NCBI GenBank assembly: GCA_937981995.1 | Contig: CALJNC010000079.1 | Span: 1 to 51,003, forward strand | Direction of reading: 5' to 3' | Length of the DNA: 51,003 nucleotides | DNA from: an uncultured Chitinophagaceae bacterium | GTDB lineage: Bacteria; Bacteroidota; Bacteroidia; Chitinophagales; Chitinophagaceae | Shown: positions 8,332 to 17,900 of the stretch, piece after piece | Position numbering within the stretch: position 1 is the first letter of the stretch | Layout: the number at the start of each line of letters is the position of its first letter | The notes under the pieces: generated by a model | What the model was told of the DNA's origin: nothing | Databases searched by the model: none | Seen by the model: the letters and a program-made list of their open reading frames with translations, nothing else | Translations under genes and position numbers: made by a program

Positions 8332-9378
8332 ATGTTTTGTAAAAATTGTGGTGAAAAACTAAGTGAGACAGCAAAATTTTGTAAAGGCTGTGGCGAGAAA
8401 ACAGTTCCTAAACCAAGTGCAAGCGAAGAGATAGGACATTCCCCACCTGTTTCTATGCCTACATCGGTGAACGAACAATCAAGTGCTATAGAGGATGATT
8501 CTATTCTATCTAGAGAAAACGTTGCTGATTATGTGCGGTATATTTCTAATGCAAAAGGCAAAAGTCTGAATGAAAATAAAATTAGGAAATGGGAAAAGTT
8601 GGATGATAATGAACTTTCAAAAGCACTGGAAAAATTATACGTTCATTTAGGAATCAGCCATGCGGATAGGGAAAAATATTTAAACGTTTTTAGAGATAAG
8701 CAACATGTTCAGGTGGAGAGCCCGAATGAAAAAATTGTAGAAGCGCCTGTGGCTCCAGTCAATTATCAGTCCAACCCTGTTCAGCCCGTGCCGCAAACCC
8801 AACAACCTATTTATGTTGCTCCACCGCAGGAAACCAAAGGGAGGAACACAAAATGGTATATCCTTGGTGGAGTTGCCTTGCTTTTAGGACTTGGGTTTCT
8901 ATTCAAAGATAAAATTGTTGGAACCAAATCGGAGAATACAGAGCAGGTATCTAACGATGGCCATGATGTAGAAAATTATGATGGTTCGAATGATTACCCG
9001 GAGGAGGTAACTGAGGAATATTCTGAACCTGCTCAAACGTGGACGGCGGATCAACAGATACGAAATGTTGTCAATGCGGAGGATAATAGAAACTTTGATT
9101 TATTTTGGAGTTATTTTTCGCCTAATGTACGTAGGTATTGGGATGTGCGCTATCCAAGTTACTCTAAGCTAAAGAAAATGCTTGAGTTGCAATGGGGGAA
9201 GAAAAGTTATTCAGCCAACTTTGTACAATCTATTGATTATGTAAGTCATAATACCTATAATTTACATACTCGTTTTGAGTATCAAATGAAAAAATCCGGT
9301 AAACAGAAATCTGTATATTCCACCGTACGTTATGTATTTGATGATGACGGCAAGGTGTTAGAAGTATATGGATTATAA
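8332..9378 (+). CDS. Zinc-ribbon, one-TM protein with NTF2-like C-terminal domain
   Basis: A 348-residue protein in four parts: an N-terminal zinc ribbon (C3, C6, C17, C20); a roughly 60-residue helical domain (about 61-122, RENVADYVRYISNAKGK... ELSKALEKLY) repeated almost residue for residue at the N-terminus of the SH3b protein at 20802; a Pro/Gln-rich linker and transmembrane helix (about 175-191); and an extracytoplasmic domain (about 235-348) with the strand-helix pattern of NTF2/SnoaL-like folds. Helix and C-terminal domain are closely related to the next gene, so the pair arose by duplication. Ribbon and helical domain should be cytoplasmic, the NTF2-like part periplasmic. Role unknown; a transmembrane adaptor is my inference. 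Confidence 0.75.
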   Translation: MFCKNCGEKLSETAKFCKGCGEKTVPKPSASEEIGHSPPVSMPTSVNEQSSAIEDDSILSRENVADYVRYISNAKGKSLNENKIRKWEKLDDNELSKALEKLYVHLGISHADREKYLNVFRDKQHVQVESPNEKIVEAPVAPVNYQSNPVQPVPQTQQPIYVAPPQETKGRNTKWYILGGVALLLGLGFLFKDKIVGTKSENTEQVSNDGHDVENYDGSNDYPEEVTEEYSEPAQTWTADQQIRNVVNAEDNRNFDLFWSYFSPNVRRYWDVRYPSYSKLKKMLELQWGKKSYSANFVQSIDYVSHNTYNLHTRFEYQMKKSGKQKSVYSTVRYVFDDDGKVLEVYGL

Positions 9379-9389
9379 TAGTATGTCCT

Positions 9390-10031
9390 ATGATAATATG
9401 TAGCAATTGTAATACAGAAATAACGGCCACAACAAAATTTTGTAAAAATTGTGGTGCCAAGATTGTGGTGCCCACTCCACAACCGCAGGCCACCCAGCAC
9501 GTTACACCTCCACCCATACATACGAGAGCAAAGAGTGATAATGTAAAATGGTATATTATTGGCGGTGTAGTTCTGTTGTTAGGTTTAGGTTTTTTATTTA
9601 AGGATAAAATACTTGCCTACGAGGAGTCAACGGTTGCATCTCAAACTACAACAGAAGTTCCGGAAGCTGTGCCAGCAGAAGCAGCACCGTCTTGGAGTGC
9701 TGAAGGGAATATTAGAGCGATGGCTAATGCTCAAGACAATAGGGATTTTGATCAATTGTGGGGATATTATTCACCCGATATGACGCGCTATTGGGACATG
9801 AACAATCCAACCTATGGTAAATTAAAGAAGCGATATACCTCTGTTTGGAATAAGTTAAGTTATTCTACTAATGAAATTACCTCTGTAGAACATGTTAGCG
9901 GTAATACCTACGATATGAATACTACGTTCACCTACCAAATGAAAAAATCAGGCAAAACTAAAACAGGGTACTCTACCGTGCGATACAAGTTTGATGATTA
10001 CGGAAGAGTGGTAGAAGTTTATGGGCTATAA
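9390..10031 (+). CDS. Zinc-ribbon, one-TM, NTF2-like protein (paralogue of preceding gene)
   Basis: A 213-residue shorter copy of the upstream protein: zinc ribbon (C4, C7, C18, C21), Pro-rich linker, TM helix (about 54-70, WYIIGGVVLLLGLGFLFKD, nearly identical to its neighbour's) and the same NTF2-like C-terminal domain ending VRYKFDDYGRVVEVYGL. It lacks the 60-residue helical domain. The start at 9390 is fixed by the ribbon, whose first cysteine is residue 4; another ATG seven bases upstream is out of frame and stops at once. The gene lies 11 bases after its paralogue. Confidence 0.75.
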   Translation: MIICSNCNTEITATTKFCKNCGAKIVVPTPQPQATQHVTPPPIHTRAKSDNVKWYIIGGVVLLLGLGFLFKDKILAYEESTVASQTTTEVPEAVPAEAAPSWSAEGNIRAMANAQDNRDFDQLWGYYSPDMTRYWDMNNPTYGKLKKRYTSVWNKLSYSTNEITSVEHVSGNTYDMNTTFTYQMKKSGKTKTGYSTVRYKFDDYGRVVEVYGL

Positions 10032-10071
10032 GAAAAAGAACAAATGGTTTAAAGGAATATACAATAAGGTT

Positions 10072-11271
10072 ATGATAAAAATAAAAAGACTATTGCCGCT
10101 TCTCATACTGAGCTTTATGGTATCATGTAACAATGATAACTCCAAATCTGTCACGACGGATACAGAACATGAAATAGAAGAAAGTGTTGCAAATGAAAAA
10201 GGTAAAATGCCAAGCTGGGATGGCACTTTTGCCTTAACTGATTTTTATTCTACTAATAGTAAGCTAGATCGGCTCGCGACATCTATTTATAATACCTTGG
10301 ATGAGGATACCCGAGCGGCGCAGCTGATTATGCCCGCTATGTCTAAAAACGATTTTGCACTGCCACCATCTCAAATAAAAAAACTATTTAAAAATAAAAA
10401 GATTGGGGGCGTATTATGTTTAAGAGGAACAACTAGTTTTTTTAAAAAACATCTTAAGGCCCTAAACAAGCTTGCAGAGCGCAATGACATACTGCCCATT
10501 ATGAGTAGCTGCGATGGAGAGCCCGCACTTATACATTATAAGCTAAAGGATCAGGGGAAAATGGTCCCAGCCAATGCGCAAAATACCATAGCCGATGTAA
10601 AAACGGAAGCAGCAAAAGTTAGAAGCCTTATGGAGCAAATAGGACTCAATATAAATTTTGCACCTTTAGCTGATAACGACAAGAATAAGGCGATTATTGG
10701 CAACAGGTCTTTTGGTTCATCATTGGGTGACATATCTCCTAAGGCAATTGCTTTTGTAAACACACATCAGCAAAATAATAAAGTTGCTGTACTTAAACAT
10801 TTTCCCGGACACGGAAGTGTGAAAGGCGATAGCCATAAAAAGCTTGTTGAAATACGAGGCAGAATGACGGAGGTGGCAACATTTAATGACATTATTAAAA
10901 AGTCTAAACCGCTAGGAGTTATGGTGGGGCATATAGCAGTGGTAGGAAATAAAAAGTACAATACCAATGATCAACCGGCATCCTTATCACGAAAAATCGT
11001 AACGGACCTTTTGAAGAATCAATTAAATTTTAAGGGTATTGTCTTTACAGACGCTATGAATATGGGCGGCGTTGCTAGTTTTAAAAATGCCTCTTATCGA
11101 TCCCTTCAGGCTGGTTCTGATGTTATAGTCATGCCCCTGCACCCTGAAAAATTACATGCACGCATTAAGAAAGAAATTCAAACCCAATCTGCAATGTCTA
11201 AGCAGTTAAAAGAATCTATTAAAAAAATTATAAAACTTAAGCTTTGTTTAGGTATCTTAAGCTCCGATTAA
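10072..11271 (+). CDS. Lipoprotein, glycoside hydrolase family 3 (NagZ-like), atypical
   Basis: With the start at 10072 (good AAGG upstream and a lipobox FMVSC, C19) this is a 399-residue lipoprotein; an in-frame ATG at 10021 would add a hydrophilic leader before the signal and overlap the previous gene. The GH3 barrel is clear: KHFPGHGSVKGDSHKKL has the Asp-x-His acid/base pair (D253, H255) and VFTDAMNMGGV holds the nucleophile Asp (D327). GH3 NagZ enzymes cleave beta-N-acetylglucosamine from wall fragments. The usual IDQEGGxVxRL loop is replaced by SSCDGEPALIHYK, so substrate or activity may differ. Its neighbours concern the cell wall, which suits a muropeptide substrate. The canonical paralogue is at 25012-26082. 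Confidence 0.85.
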   Translation: MIKIKRLLPLLILSFMVSCNNDNSKSVTTDTEHEIEESVANEKGKMPSWDGTFALTDFYSTNSKLDRLATSIYNTLDEDTRAAQLIMPAMSKNDFALPPSQIKKLFKNKKIGGVLCLRGTTSFFKKHLKALNKLAERNDILPIMSSCDGEPALIHYKLKDQGKMVPANAQNTIADVKTEAAKVRSLMEQIGLNINFAPLADNDKNKAIIGNRSFGSSLGDISPKAIAFVNTHQQNNKVAVLKHFPGHGSVKGDSHKKLVEIRGRMTEVATFNDIIKKSKPLGVMVGHIAVVGNKKYNTNDQPASLSRKIVTDLLKNQLNFKGIVFTDAMNMGGVASFKNASYRSLQAGSDVIVMPLHPEKLHARIKKEIQTQSAMSKQLKESIKKIIKLKLCLGILSSD

Positions 11272-11274
11272 TCA

Positions 11275-13758
11275 ATGGAAAATTTTGTTCTCGCCTTATT
11301 AGTAAATGACCGAAGAAAGGTCTTGTTACCATTATTGAAAGGAAGCCCTCGTCCTTCAGAGGAGTACATAATCAATTGTGGTTTAGCAGTGGCTCGTATA
11401 CCTATACTTACCATTGATAAAAGTAAATTAGTCCAAACTTTAGTTTGTAGTACCAAGGATGTTGCGTTGAAAGATTGCACCTTTAAGTGTGAAGTAAATA
11501 ATGGTCGCCTTAAAGTAAGCATTGACCCACCCAAAGGAGATATTCCTCAGCAAGAAAGTGCACCACTTCCTGAAAAAGAAACATCTTGGCGTGATGGAGC
11601 TGTAGCTAAGACTAAAAAGCAAAAAGTGGATGTTGTAAAGGACAATGGGGAATTGCCGCAGGAGTTACCTGCATTGTGTGGGATAAAGCTAGGTTACGAA
11701 GAGTCATCGGAGGCAATCATGATTTATGCAACACCCAGCGGTGATCAGCAGATAGCAGCAGAAAATAAATTTAATTTAGAAATTGCTTTCAATGCAGATT
11801 CCTATTGTAACTCTTTTACAATTGCTCTCACGGATAAAAACTCTTATGTGCATTTTGGTTTTGATTTTGGATCAGAAGCATCTCAGATAAATGAATTTAG
11901 GTATCTCAAAAATGTGAGCTCGAATAGCTTTGAAAGTAAAGAATCGGTTCCATCACTTTTTGATATTATTAAGGACAATAAAGAATTAAGCAACGAAAAG
12001 GATGATGCTTTTATTCAGTTTGAAAGAGGGTCCAATTTTTATAAGTCTATATTTTTTGCAAAAAAACAAATAGAATTGCGTAATGATGCCGATGGGAACG
12101 ATACGGCTATTCACGAAAGTGAAAAAAGTCTAAGTATCTTAAATAAAAGTATCGAAACGGATAGAACCTATTTTGAAGGATGGTATCAGTTACCTAACCT
12201 CAAAATTGCTCATAAGTATAGCGCTGACTTGCACCAATATAAATTTACGGTTGATAATAACGGTCAAAAACGGACCAAAGACATTAGCTCGCTCAATGAA
12301 ATATTGTACTCCAATATATTAAAGGAGTTGATCTATAACTATTTGATAGCAAGTATTGATAAACACAAAAAGAGTGACCTGCGCCTAACCTTGCTCATAC
12401 CTAATATGTATGAAACCTCTGATATTATAAAGATAAGACATCAAATAAAACAGAAAGTAGGGGAAATAAATAGCGAAAATTTACAAAATGCTATACGCTC
12501 CTTAGAAATTACAACCCTATCAGAAAGTGATGCTTCTTTTATGGGGTATTATAACAGAGATCATCATAATCAAACGGAGGCAAACAAGTACTATATAATA
12601 ATAGATTGTGGCAAGGGGACCACTGATTTTAGTGTGGTTCAGACGGATGAAAATGATTTGTATGATTACAAAACCTTGTATCGAAATGGGTTTGCCGGTG
12701 CGGGTAATTTAATAACCTATGCTTTTTTTGAGGCCTTGTTTTATTATATCTGCTCTATAAGCGAGAACCCGGACAATGCTAAAGAGTTTATAAAGAAGTC
12801 ATTAGATGGGAAGAGCTCGGCGGATATTAATCGTCTATTCGAACTGATTGAGCAAATGAAATTTAACTATGATCAAGATGCACCTCAAGCCATCATAGAA
12901 AAATTCTATGAGACGGCGGTTACGGGAGATTTTAATTTTAAGAATCTTTTTAATGGAGGCGAAAGTTGGGAAACAATATTCCTTTTATTAAAAAACTGTA
13001 GAAGCTGCTATGATTGGAATGGCTATATCTCTGAGACAGTAGATTTTATTAGTAAGTCTATAGCGGATAATCTGAACAATGTGGTTAAATCTCTTGGCCA
13101 AACGGTGCAGTGTGGTGGAGTACTACTAAGCGGTAGAGGTTTTATGTTTAAACCATTGCGCAAAAGTGTGATTGAGCATTTACAACAAATTGGCATTGAA
13201 GAAAACTTGGTCCGAGAGCCAGAGAGTGCCAAAGGATTGAAAGATGTGTGTTTGAAAGGAGTGTTCAGAAGAGGGTATAAATACAATCCTGATATTATGT
13301 GTATGCCAGTAAGGCAACAAAATAAGGCGCAGCCCGTTGGTGAAAATATTGAGATGCCCATAAAAAAGGAGCGTAAAATATTTAGACTATTTCATCAAAA
13401 ATTGGGTGAAATACTTGCGGAGGGGATGGATTTTGGTAGCGAACAAAATTCCATGAAAATGGATGCGACAGATATTAAAACCTTGAGATTTATTATTGGT
13501 AACTCTATTTATGAGCCTTCTAATTTTAACCTCAAAACGGGCGATCAGCTTGAGCTTATTTACTCGGGTGATGCCTTTGTACTGAAAGCGATTGACCACG
13601 GAGAACTAATAGATTTTTGCACCTTAGAAAAAAATTCAGAGGTGGAACATTCTGAGAGTAATCAGATTGTTGGGTCGCTATTTCCTGCCGTTCTATCTGA
13701 GAAGAGTATTAATTTTTTAAATCAAGATTATTCCTATGAAGACCTTATGCCGTTTTAA
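11275..13758 (+). CDS. Hsp70/actin-fold (ASKHA) ATPase
   Basis: An 827-residue cytoplasmic protein with no signal or TM helix. From about residue 190 it follows the actin/Hsp70 ATPase pattern: phosphate-1 loop HFGFDFGSEAS (D197), phosphate-2 loop IIIDCGKGTTDFSVV (D444, D451), a GFAGAGN segment near 472 like the Hsp70 GGxDFD strand, and an adenosine motif CGGVLLSGRG (about 613-622) in the C-terminal third. The first 185 residues are an unassigned beta-rich domain with a Lys/Pro linker; the last 130 are beta-like. It is not a DnaK orthologue, since the substrate-binding half and EEVD-like end are missing. It starts 3 bases after the GH3 gene and overlaps the next by 23 bases, so the products are probably made together. 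Confidence 0.8.
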   Translation: MENFVLALLVNDRRKVLLPLLKGSPRPSEEYIINCGLAVARIPILTIDKSKLVQTLVCSTKDVALKDCTFKCEVNNGRLKVSIDPPKGDIPQQESAPLPEKETSWRDGAVAKTKKQKVDVVKDNGELPQELPALCGIKLGYEESSEAIMIYATPSGDQQIAAENKFNLEIAFNADSYCNSFTIALTDKNSYVHFGFDFGSEASQINEFRYLKNVSSNSFESKESVPSLFDIIKDNKELSNEKDDAFIQFERGSNFYKSIFFAKKQIELRNDADGNDTAIHESEKSLSILNKSIETDRTYFEGWYQLPNLKIAHKYSADLHQYKFTVDNNGQKRTKDISSLNEILYSNILKELIYNYLIASIDKHKKSDLRLTLLIPNMYETSDIIKIRHQIKQKVGEINSENLQNAIRSLEITTLSESDASFMGYYNRDHHNQTEANKYYIIIDCGKGTTDFSVVQTDENDLYDYKTLYRNGFAGAGNLITYAFFEALFYYICSISENPDNAKEFIKKSLDGKSSADINRLFELIEQMKFNYDQDAPQAIIEKFYETAVTGDFNFKNLFNGGESWETIFLLLKNCRSCYDWNGYISETVDFISKSIADNLNNVVKSLGQTVQCGGVLLSGRGFMFKPLRKSVIEHLQQIGIEENLVREPESAKGLKDVCLKGVFRRGYKYNPDIMCMPVRQQNKAQPVGENIEMPIKKERKIFRLFHQKLGEILAEGMDFGSEQNSMKMDATDIKTLRFIIGNSIYEPSNFNLKTGDQLELIYSGDAFVLKAIDHGELIDFCTLEKNSEVEHSESNQIVGSLFPAVLSEKSINFLNQDYSYEDLMPF

Positions 13759-14926
13759 GATATTGCAGGCGAAGTACTTTTTTCTAATTGCTGCTTTTCT
13801 ATTTTGTACAACCGTATTATACGGCCAAACCCGATTTATTATATCTCATAACGAATCGGAGGCCGATGGTTTGATAACCAAAATTGAAAGAAGGGATAAT
13901 ACTGACCCCCTAAGGGTAGAAGTTGTAAGTAGTAAAGATACTTCTGGTTGTACTATAACATTTGGCGAGGCTGAAGAAGGTTATTTTCTAGATAATAAAA
14001 GTTTAGATGCCATCGAAGCCTACTTATTGACAGATGCCGAAGAGCGTTTGGCGATAAATGCGAATGAGCTCCATGAAGTTTTAGTACAAAGTGATCAGGT
14101 GTATTTCAAACTAGAAGATCCGAATGCTCAAGCAGCAGCAAATGTTTATAAACGTACGCAACAAGGTGGACCCAAAGAAAGGGACTCTAAATTATGGATT
14201 ATACTCGCTGGTATAGGTGGATTACTCATCGGCCTTATAGCATCTGCTTTATACAATTTTAAAAAGAAGGATACAATACAAAACGAACAACAAGATATGG
14301 TAAAAAAGGAGTTTCTTACGGAAGTATGTAAAGAATTAGGCATTGATACGAAACTTAGAAGAAAGGAGGAATACGAGACAATCTTATCTGCAATTCAGGC
14401 TAAGAATGAAGTTTTTGAATCTATCAAAAATGCAAAATTGAGACTGGAAACAGAAAAAGATGAGTTGAATAAAGAATTGAAAGGTGTGCAAGCCGCCTGG
14501 AAAGATGCAGGCGATCAGCTTGATGAGCATCAAAAGCAAGGAGCGCGTATTGACAACTTTATAAATTTTGTATCTCAAAATTATTTGGATGAGTTTAAAA
14601 ATGCGTTTTCTACAGGAGCCCCCATGCATCCTTTGCCTGAGAAGGATAAGTCAATTTTTACGCATACAATTTACGCATTAGCTTTTCATTTCATGAGTTT
14701 GATTAAGGTGAAAAAGCAACAAGCAAGTGAGTTTGATAAACAGAATATTGGCCAAGGAAATGGCGAATCCATAAATAGTAATACCTATAAGAATGTAAAT
14801 ATCTTGAATGAAAATAATATTCAAGATTACAATGGAGTAATACTATTTATAGCTCAGGAACTAAAGAAAAACGGTGTGTTAGAACTGAAAGATGTTAGTT
14901 TCCAAGGTCACTACTTCAAAGATTAA
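13736..14926 (+). CDS. Membrane-spanning coiled-coil protein linked to the ATPase
   Basis: A 396-residue protein with a signal peptide (cleavage near LYGQ), a periplasmic domain (about 32-150), one TM helix (about 158-177, LWIILAGIGGLLIGLIASALY), then a long charged cytoplasmic part with a coiled coil (about 190-265) and a C-terminal helical segment. This topology joins the cell exterior to the cytosol. The start codon lies inside the end of the ATPase gene (23-base overlap) and the stop is 4 bases before the giant SEDS-PBP gene. I infer that it connects the cytoplasmic ATPase to the wall synthase. No family recognised. Confidence 0.7.
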   Translation: MKTLCRFKILQAKYFFLIAAFLFCTTVLYGQTRFIISHNESEADGLITKIERRDNTDPLRVEVVSSKDTSGCTITFGEAEEGYFLDNKSLDAIEAYLLTDAEERLAINANELHEVLVQSDQVYFKLEDPNAQAAANVYKRTQQGGPKERDSKLWIILAGIGGLLIGLIASALYNFKKKDTIQNEQQDMVKKEFLTEVCKELGIDTKLRRKEEYETILSAIQAKNEVFESIKNAKLRLETEKDELNKELKGVQAAWKDAGDQLDEHQKQGARIDNFINFVSQNYLDEFKNAFSTGAPMHPLPEKDKSIFTHTIYALAFHFMSLIKVKKQQASEFDKQNIGQGNGESINSNTYKNVNILNENNIQDYNGVILFIAQELKKNGVLELKDVSFQGHYFKD

Positions 14927-14930
14927 TTAA

Positions 14931-17900
14931 ATGAAATCTTACGGACTCAAAATTGTAAGTCTTTTATTATTTGCGTTATTGCTAGTTGTGATATGGCAGT
15001 TTGGCGTGCGTATTGAGTTGTTCCTGCTAAGTGCCGTATTAGCTTGTATTTTTTATTTTGTAGGAGTTATCAATACGGAGCATTATGTTTTAAGCAACAA
15101 CTTTCCGAGCACGGACCCCGCCAAGAAAATGAATTTTTTGACAAACAAAGGTAAACTCTTTGCTGTAGTGTTATTTGGTTTACTTTTTGTGATAAGTTGT
15201 TTCTGGATTAGAACCGTGCAAAATCCTCGGGGTAAAACGGCATATTTTACCAATGCAGATCACTCGGCCTTAGCCAATACAGGTTTTACTATCAAGGATC
15301 AAGTCGTTTTGAAAGGGGTGAATGCGGAGAATCCAATTTTTAAAACGAAAAGGGGGCTTCTTAAACTTGAAGAAAAGGGACAAGCGCTCATTTGGAATAA
15401 TTTTTTCGAGCCAGTATTTAGCCTCAGCAAAAGTCAACGGAGCTATACGCCTGTCAATAATGTATACAAGCAACCCATTTCTAAAGGTTGGACTATAAAA
15501 GGAGATGGTACCGTATTAGAACTTATTGATATGAAAAAAAAGCCAAGTCACTTCTGGCTGAAAAGAAAAATTCTTAATCGGTGGGGCAGTAAATACTCCA
15601 TGACTTTCAGGTGTAGTAGTATAGATAGCTTAGGCAATTCGAAGGGTGCGGTGTATGATACGTTTAAGGTAGTGTCGACGATCAATGTAGGAATGCGCTT
15701 GGGTGATTTGCTTAAAAGAAATCCAGAGGGTGAGGAAATATCACAAGTAGCTTACGCATCACTAGAGGGGCTTTATCAATCTTATTTTCTGGCGAACGAA
15801 GAAAGCAATTTTTTAAGTTTTTTCCCTAATGCAGATTCCTGGGGTAGAGGATATCGGGTCTTTAATAATAATAATGTGGTGAGTCCTTCATTGAGTGGTA
15901 GGCACTCTTTATTAGAAAGTGGTTCTAAGTTTTATATAGGGTTTGCCCAAACGAAAGATAAAATGATACTGTCGCAAGCGGAGGAGGGGCTTACTTTGTC
16001 TTTTCAAACTCCCGAGCTGCATTCCCTTCGACCCGACGGTCAATTGCTCACAATAGGCAATACTTTTAATGGCTTCCTTATTAATAATTATCAAAATCTT
16101 GCGAAGTCTAATTTGGAGCAAGGCTTTTTATTTGATCGCGGTTTTGCTCCTTCTGCCAAAAATAAAATGTCGGCGAGAATATCGTATGAGCTTGGGGAAC
16201 CTTACAGTTCTTTGAACTTAAAAGTGCGGACTCGTAACAAAATTATTCAACCATCTTTAGATGGTAGTTTTATTGTTCCAAGCGAACGGGTCTCCTGGAA
16301 TTATCAGTTAGTTGATTTTTCTAAGAACCGGTATACTTTACAGTATCAATTTATATTTCTTGGTTTTATTTTTCTAGGCTTTGTACTCACCTTGATGTAT
16401 AACCCAGGAAACAATCAGGAGCGTATTGAGCCAATTGTGTACTATGTGATTTATACTTTCTTGGTCGTTCGACAAGTTATGCTTTGGAGGTTAACCACCT
16501 TCCCTCCAACAGAGAATATATCCCAGGCTAAGTTGGATAACTTATTATATTACGATACACATTTAATGGGTTACGATGTGTTTTTTCCGAATGGAATTTT
16601 GTTCACTATCCTTTTTATTTTAGGAATTAATATGTACCGTTGGTTGGGTAAAAGAGGAAAAGAGTTGAAGTTGATGCCAAGCGGTGTAAATAAAAAATTG
16701 TTCGTTTATACCGTGGTCCTTGTTTTATCTGGTGTCGTATTCACCATTTTCAAAAGTTCAATTCTGGGAAGGCTTTTTGCTATATTGATTCCTTTGGCGC
16801 TGTATTTTAAATTTAGCTATGCTATGATGCAGCATGAAAATGCTGAAATAAACTATGAGCAACTAAAGTCTCAAAATAATTTTATTAACTACCTGAGACT
16901 GTTCTTTACAAATTTGTTCGAGTCAAAACACTTTTTCTTATCACTAATGACCCTTGGCTTTCTGGCATATACTGATAAAGGGTTCTGCGTTTTATTTCTG
17001 CTCTTTTTATTTCTGCGAAAAATAATTATTTCTTTTGTAAGAAACCGAGAGATAAGAGATGGATCGATCCTAAAAACATTGGTTAGTCCCAGGCATTATT
17101 GGATTTACTCATTGGTATTTTTATTTGTGTACTTAATTTTTGTTGGTTTCAAACCAACATTTTACGTACTCCTTAATTACAAATTTGTTGTTCTTTCAAT
17201 TGTATTAGCATTAGGGCTATTCATTATTTGGCTAACTACTTTGCCAGTCTCCATTAAGCGAGCTGCTGCCATATGTGTTGGTATTGGTATTATCCTAATT
17301 ATAATACCATTTAGTAGAAGCTATATCGATGGTAAAATCAACAACAAAATTAAACATACCAAGTATCGTGCATCTATTCTGTTTGAACCCATCGAGAATC
17401 TTATTTCTGAAACGCCCTTTACATCTTTCGATTCTAAAAAAATTATTCAAACAGCGCAGAATCAATGGTTCATTAATTCTTATATATCTAAAAAAATAGA
17501 TTATGCAGCTCCGGTTAATTTGAGAGGTCATTTTAGCAAAGGTGTAAACTATATTACCCAAACGCGAGATTTGGTACTCCCTCGTTTTTTTATAGCGGAG
17601 TATGGTAGGTTGGCAATGTATTTAATTCTAGCATTATCCGTCATGCCCATTCTTATTTTGCTACTATCCTTTCCAGTTTTTAGTAGCTTGAACAAATTAG
17701 TGCCCAGCCACTATTTAGCGATCAGCGTAGGATTACTTTTTTGTACGATTGGATTTTTCGTTTGGATGACTTCTACAAATCGGTTTGTTTTTTTCGGACA
17801 GGATTTTCCATTTTTTAGTTTGACAAGTAAGATAGCCGTGCTCTTACCCTTATTCCTATTTACCACAATCCTCTTACTGCCTTTGCAACCCAAGGATGCC

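Noticed and set aside
9230-9521. Minus-strand frames opposite the paired zinc-ribbon genes
   Set aside because: They span the junction of two real + strand genes and have low-complexity Cys/Thr/Tyr composition without motif.
13023-13361. Open frame of 112 codons on the minus strand
   Set aside because: Antisense to the ATPase domain with its adenosine motif; Cys/Leu/Ser-rich composition typical of a shadow.
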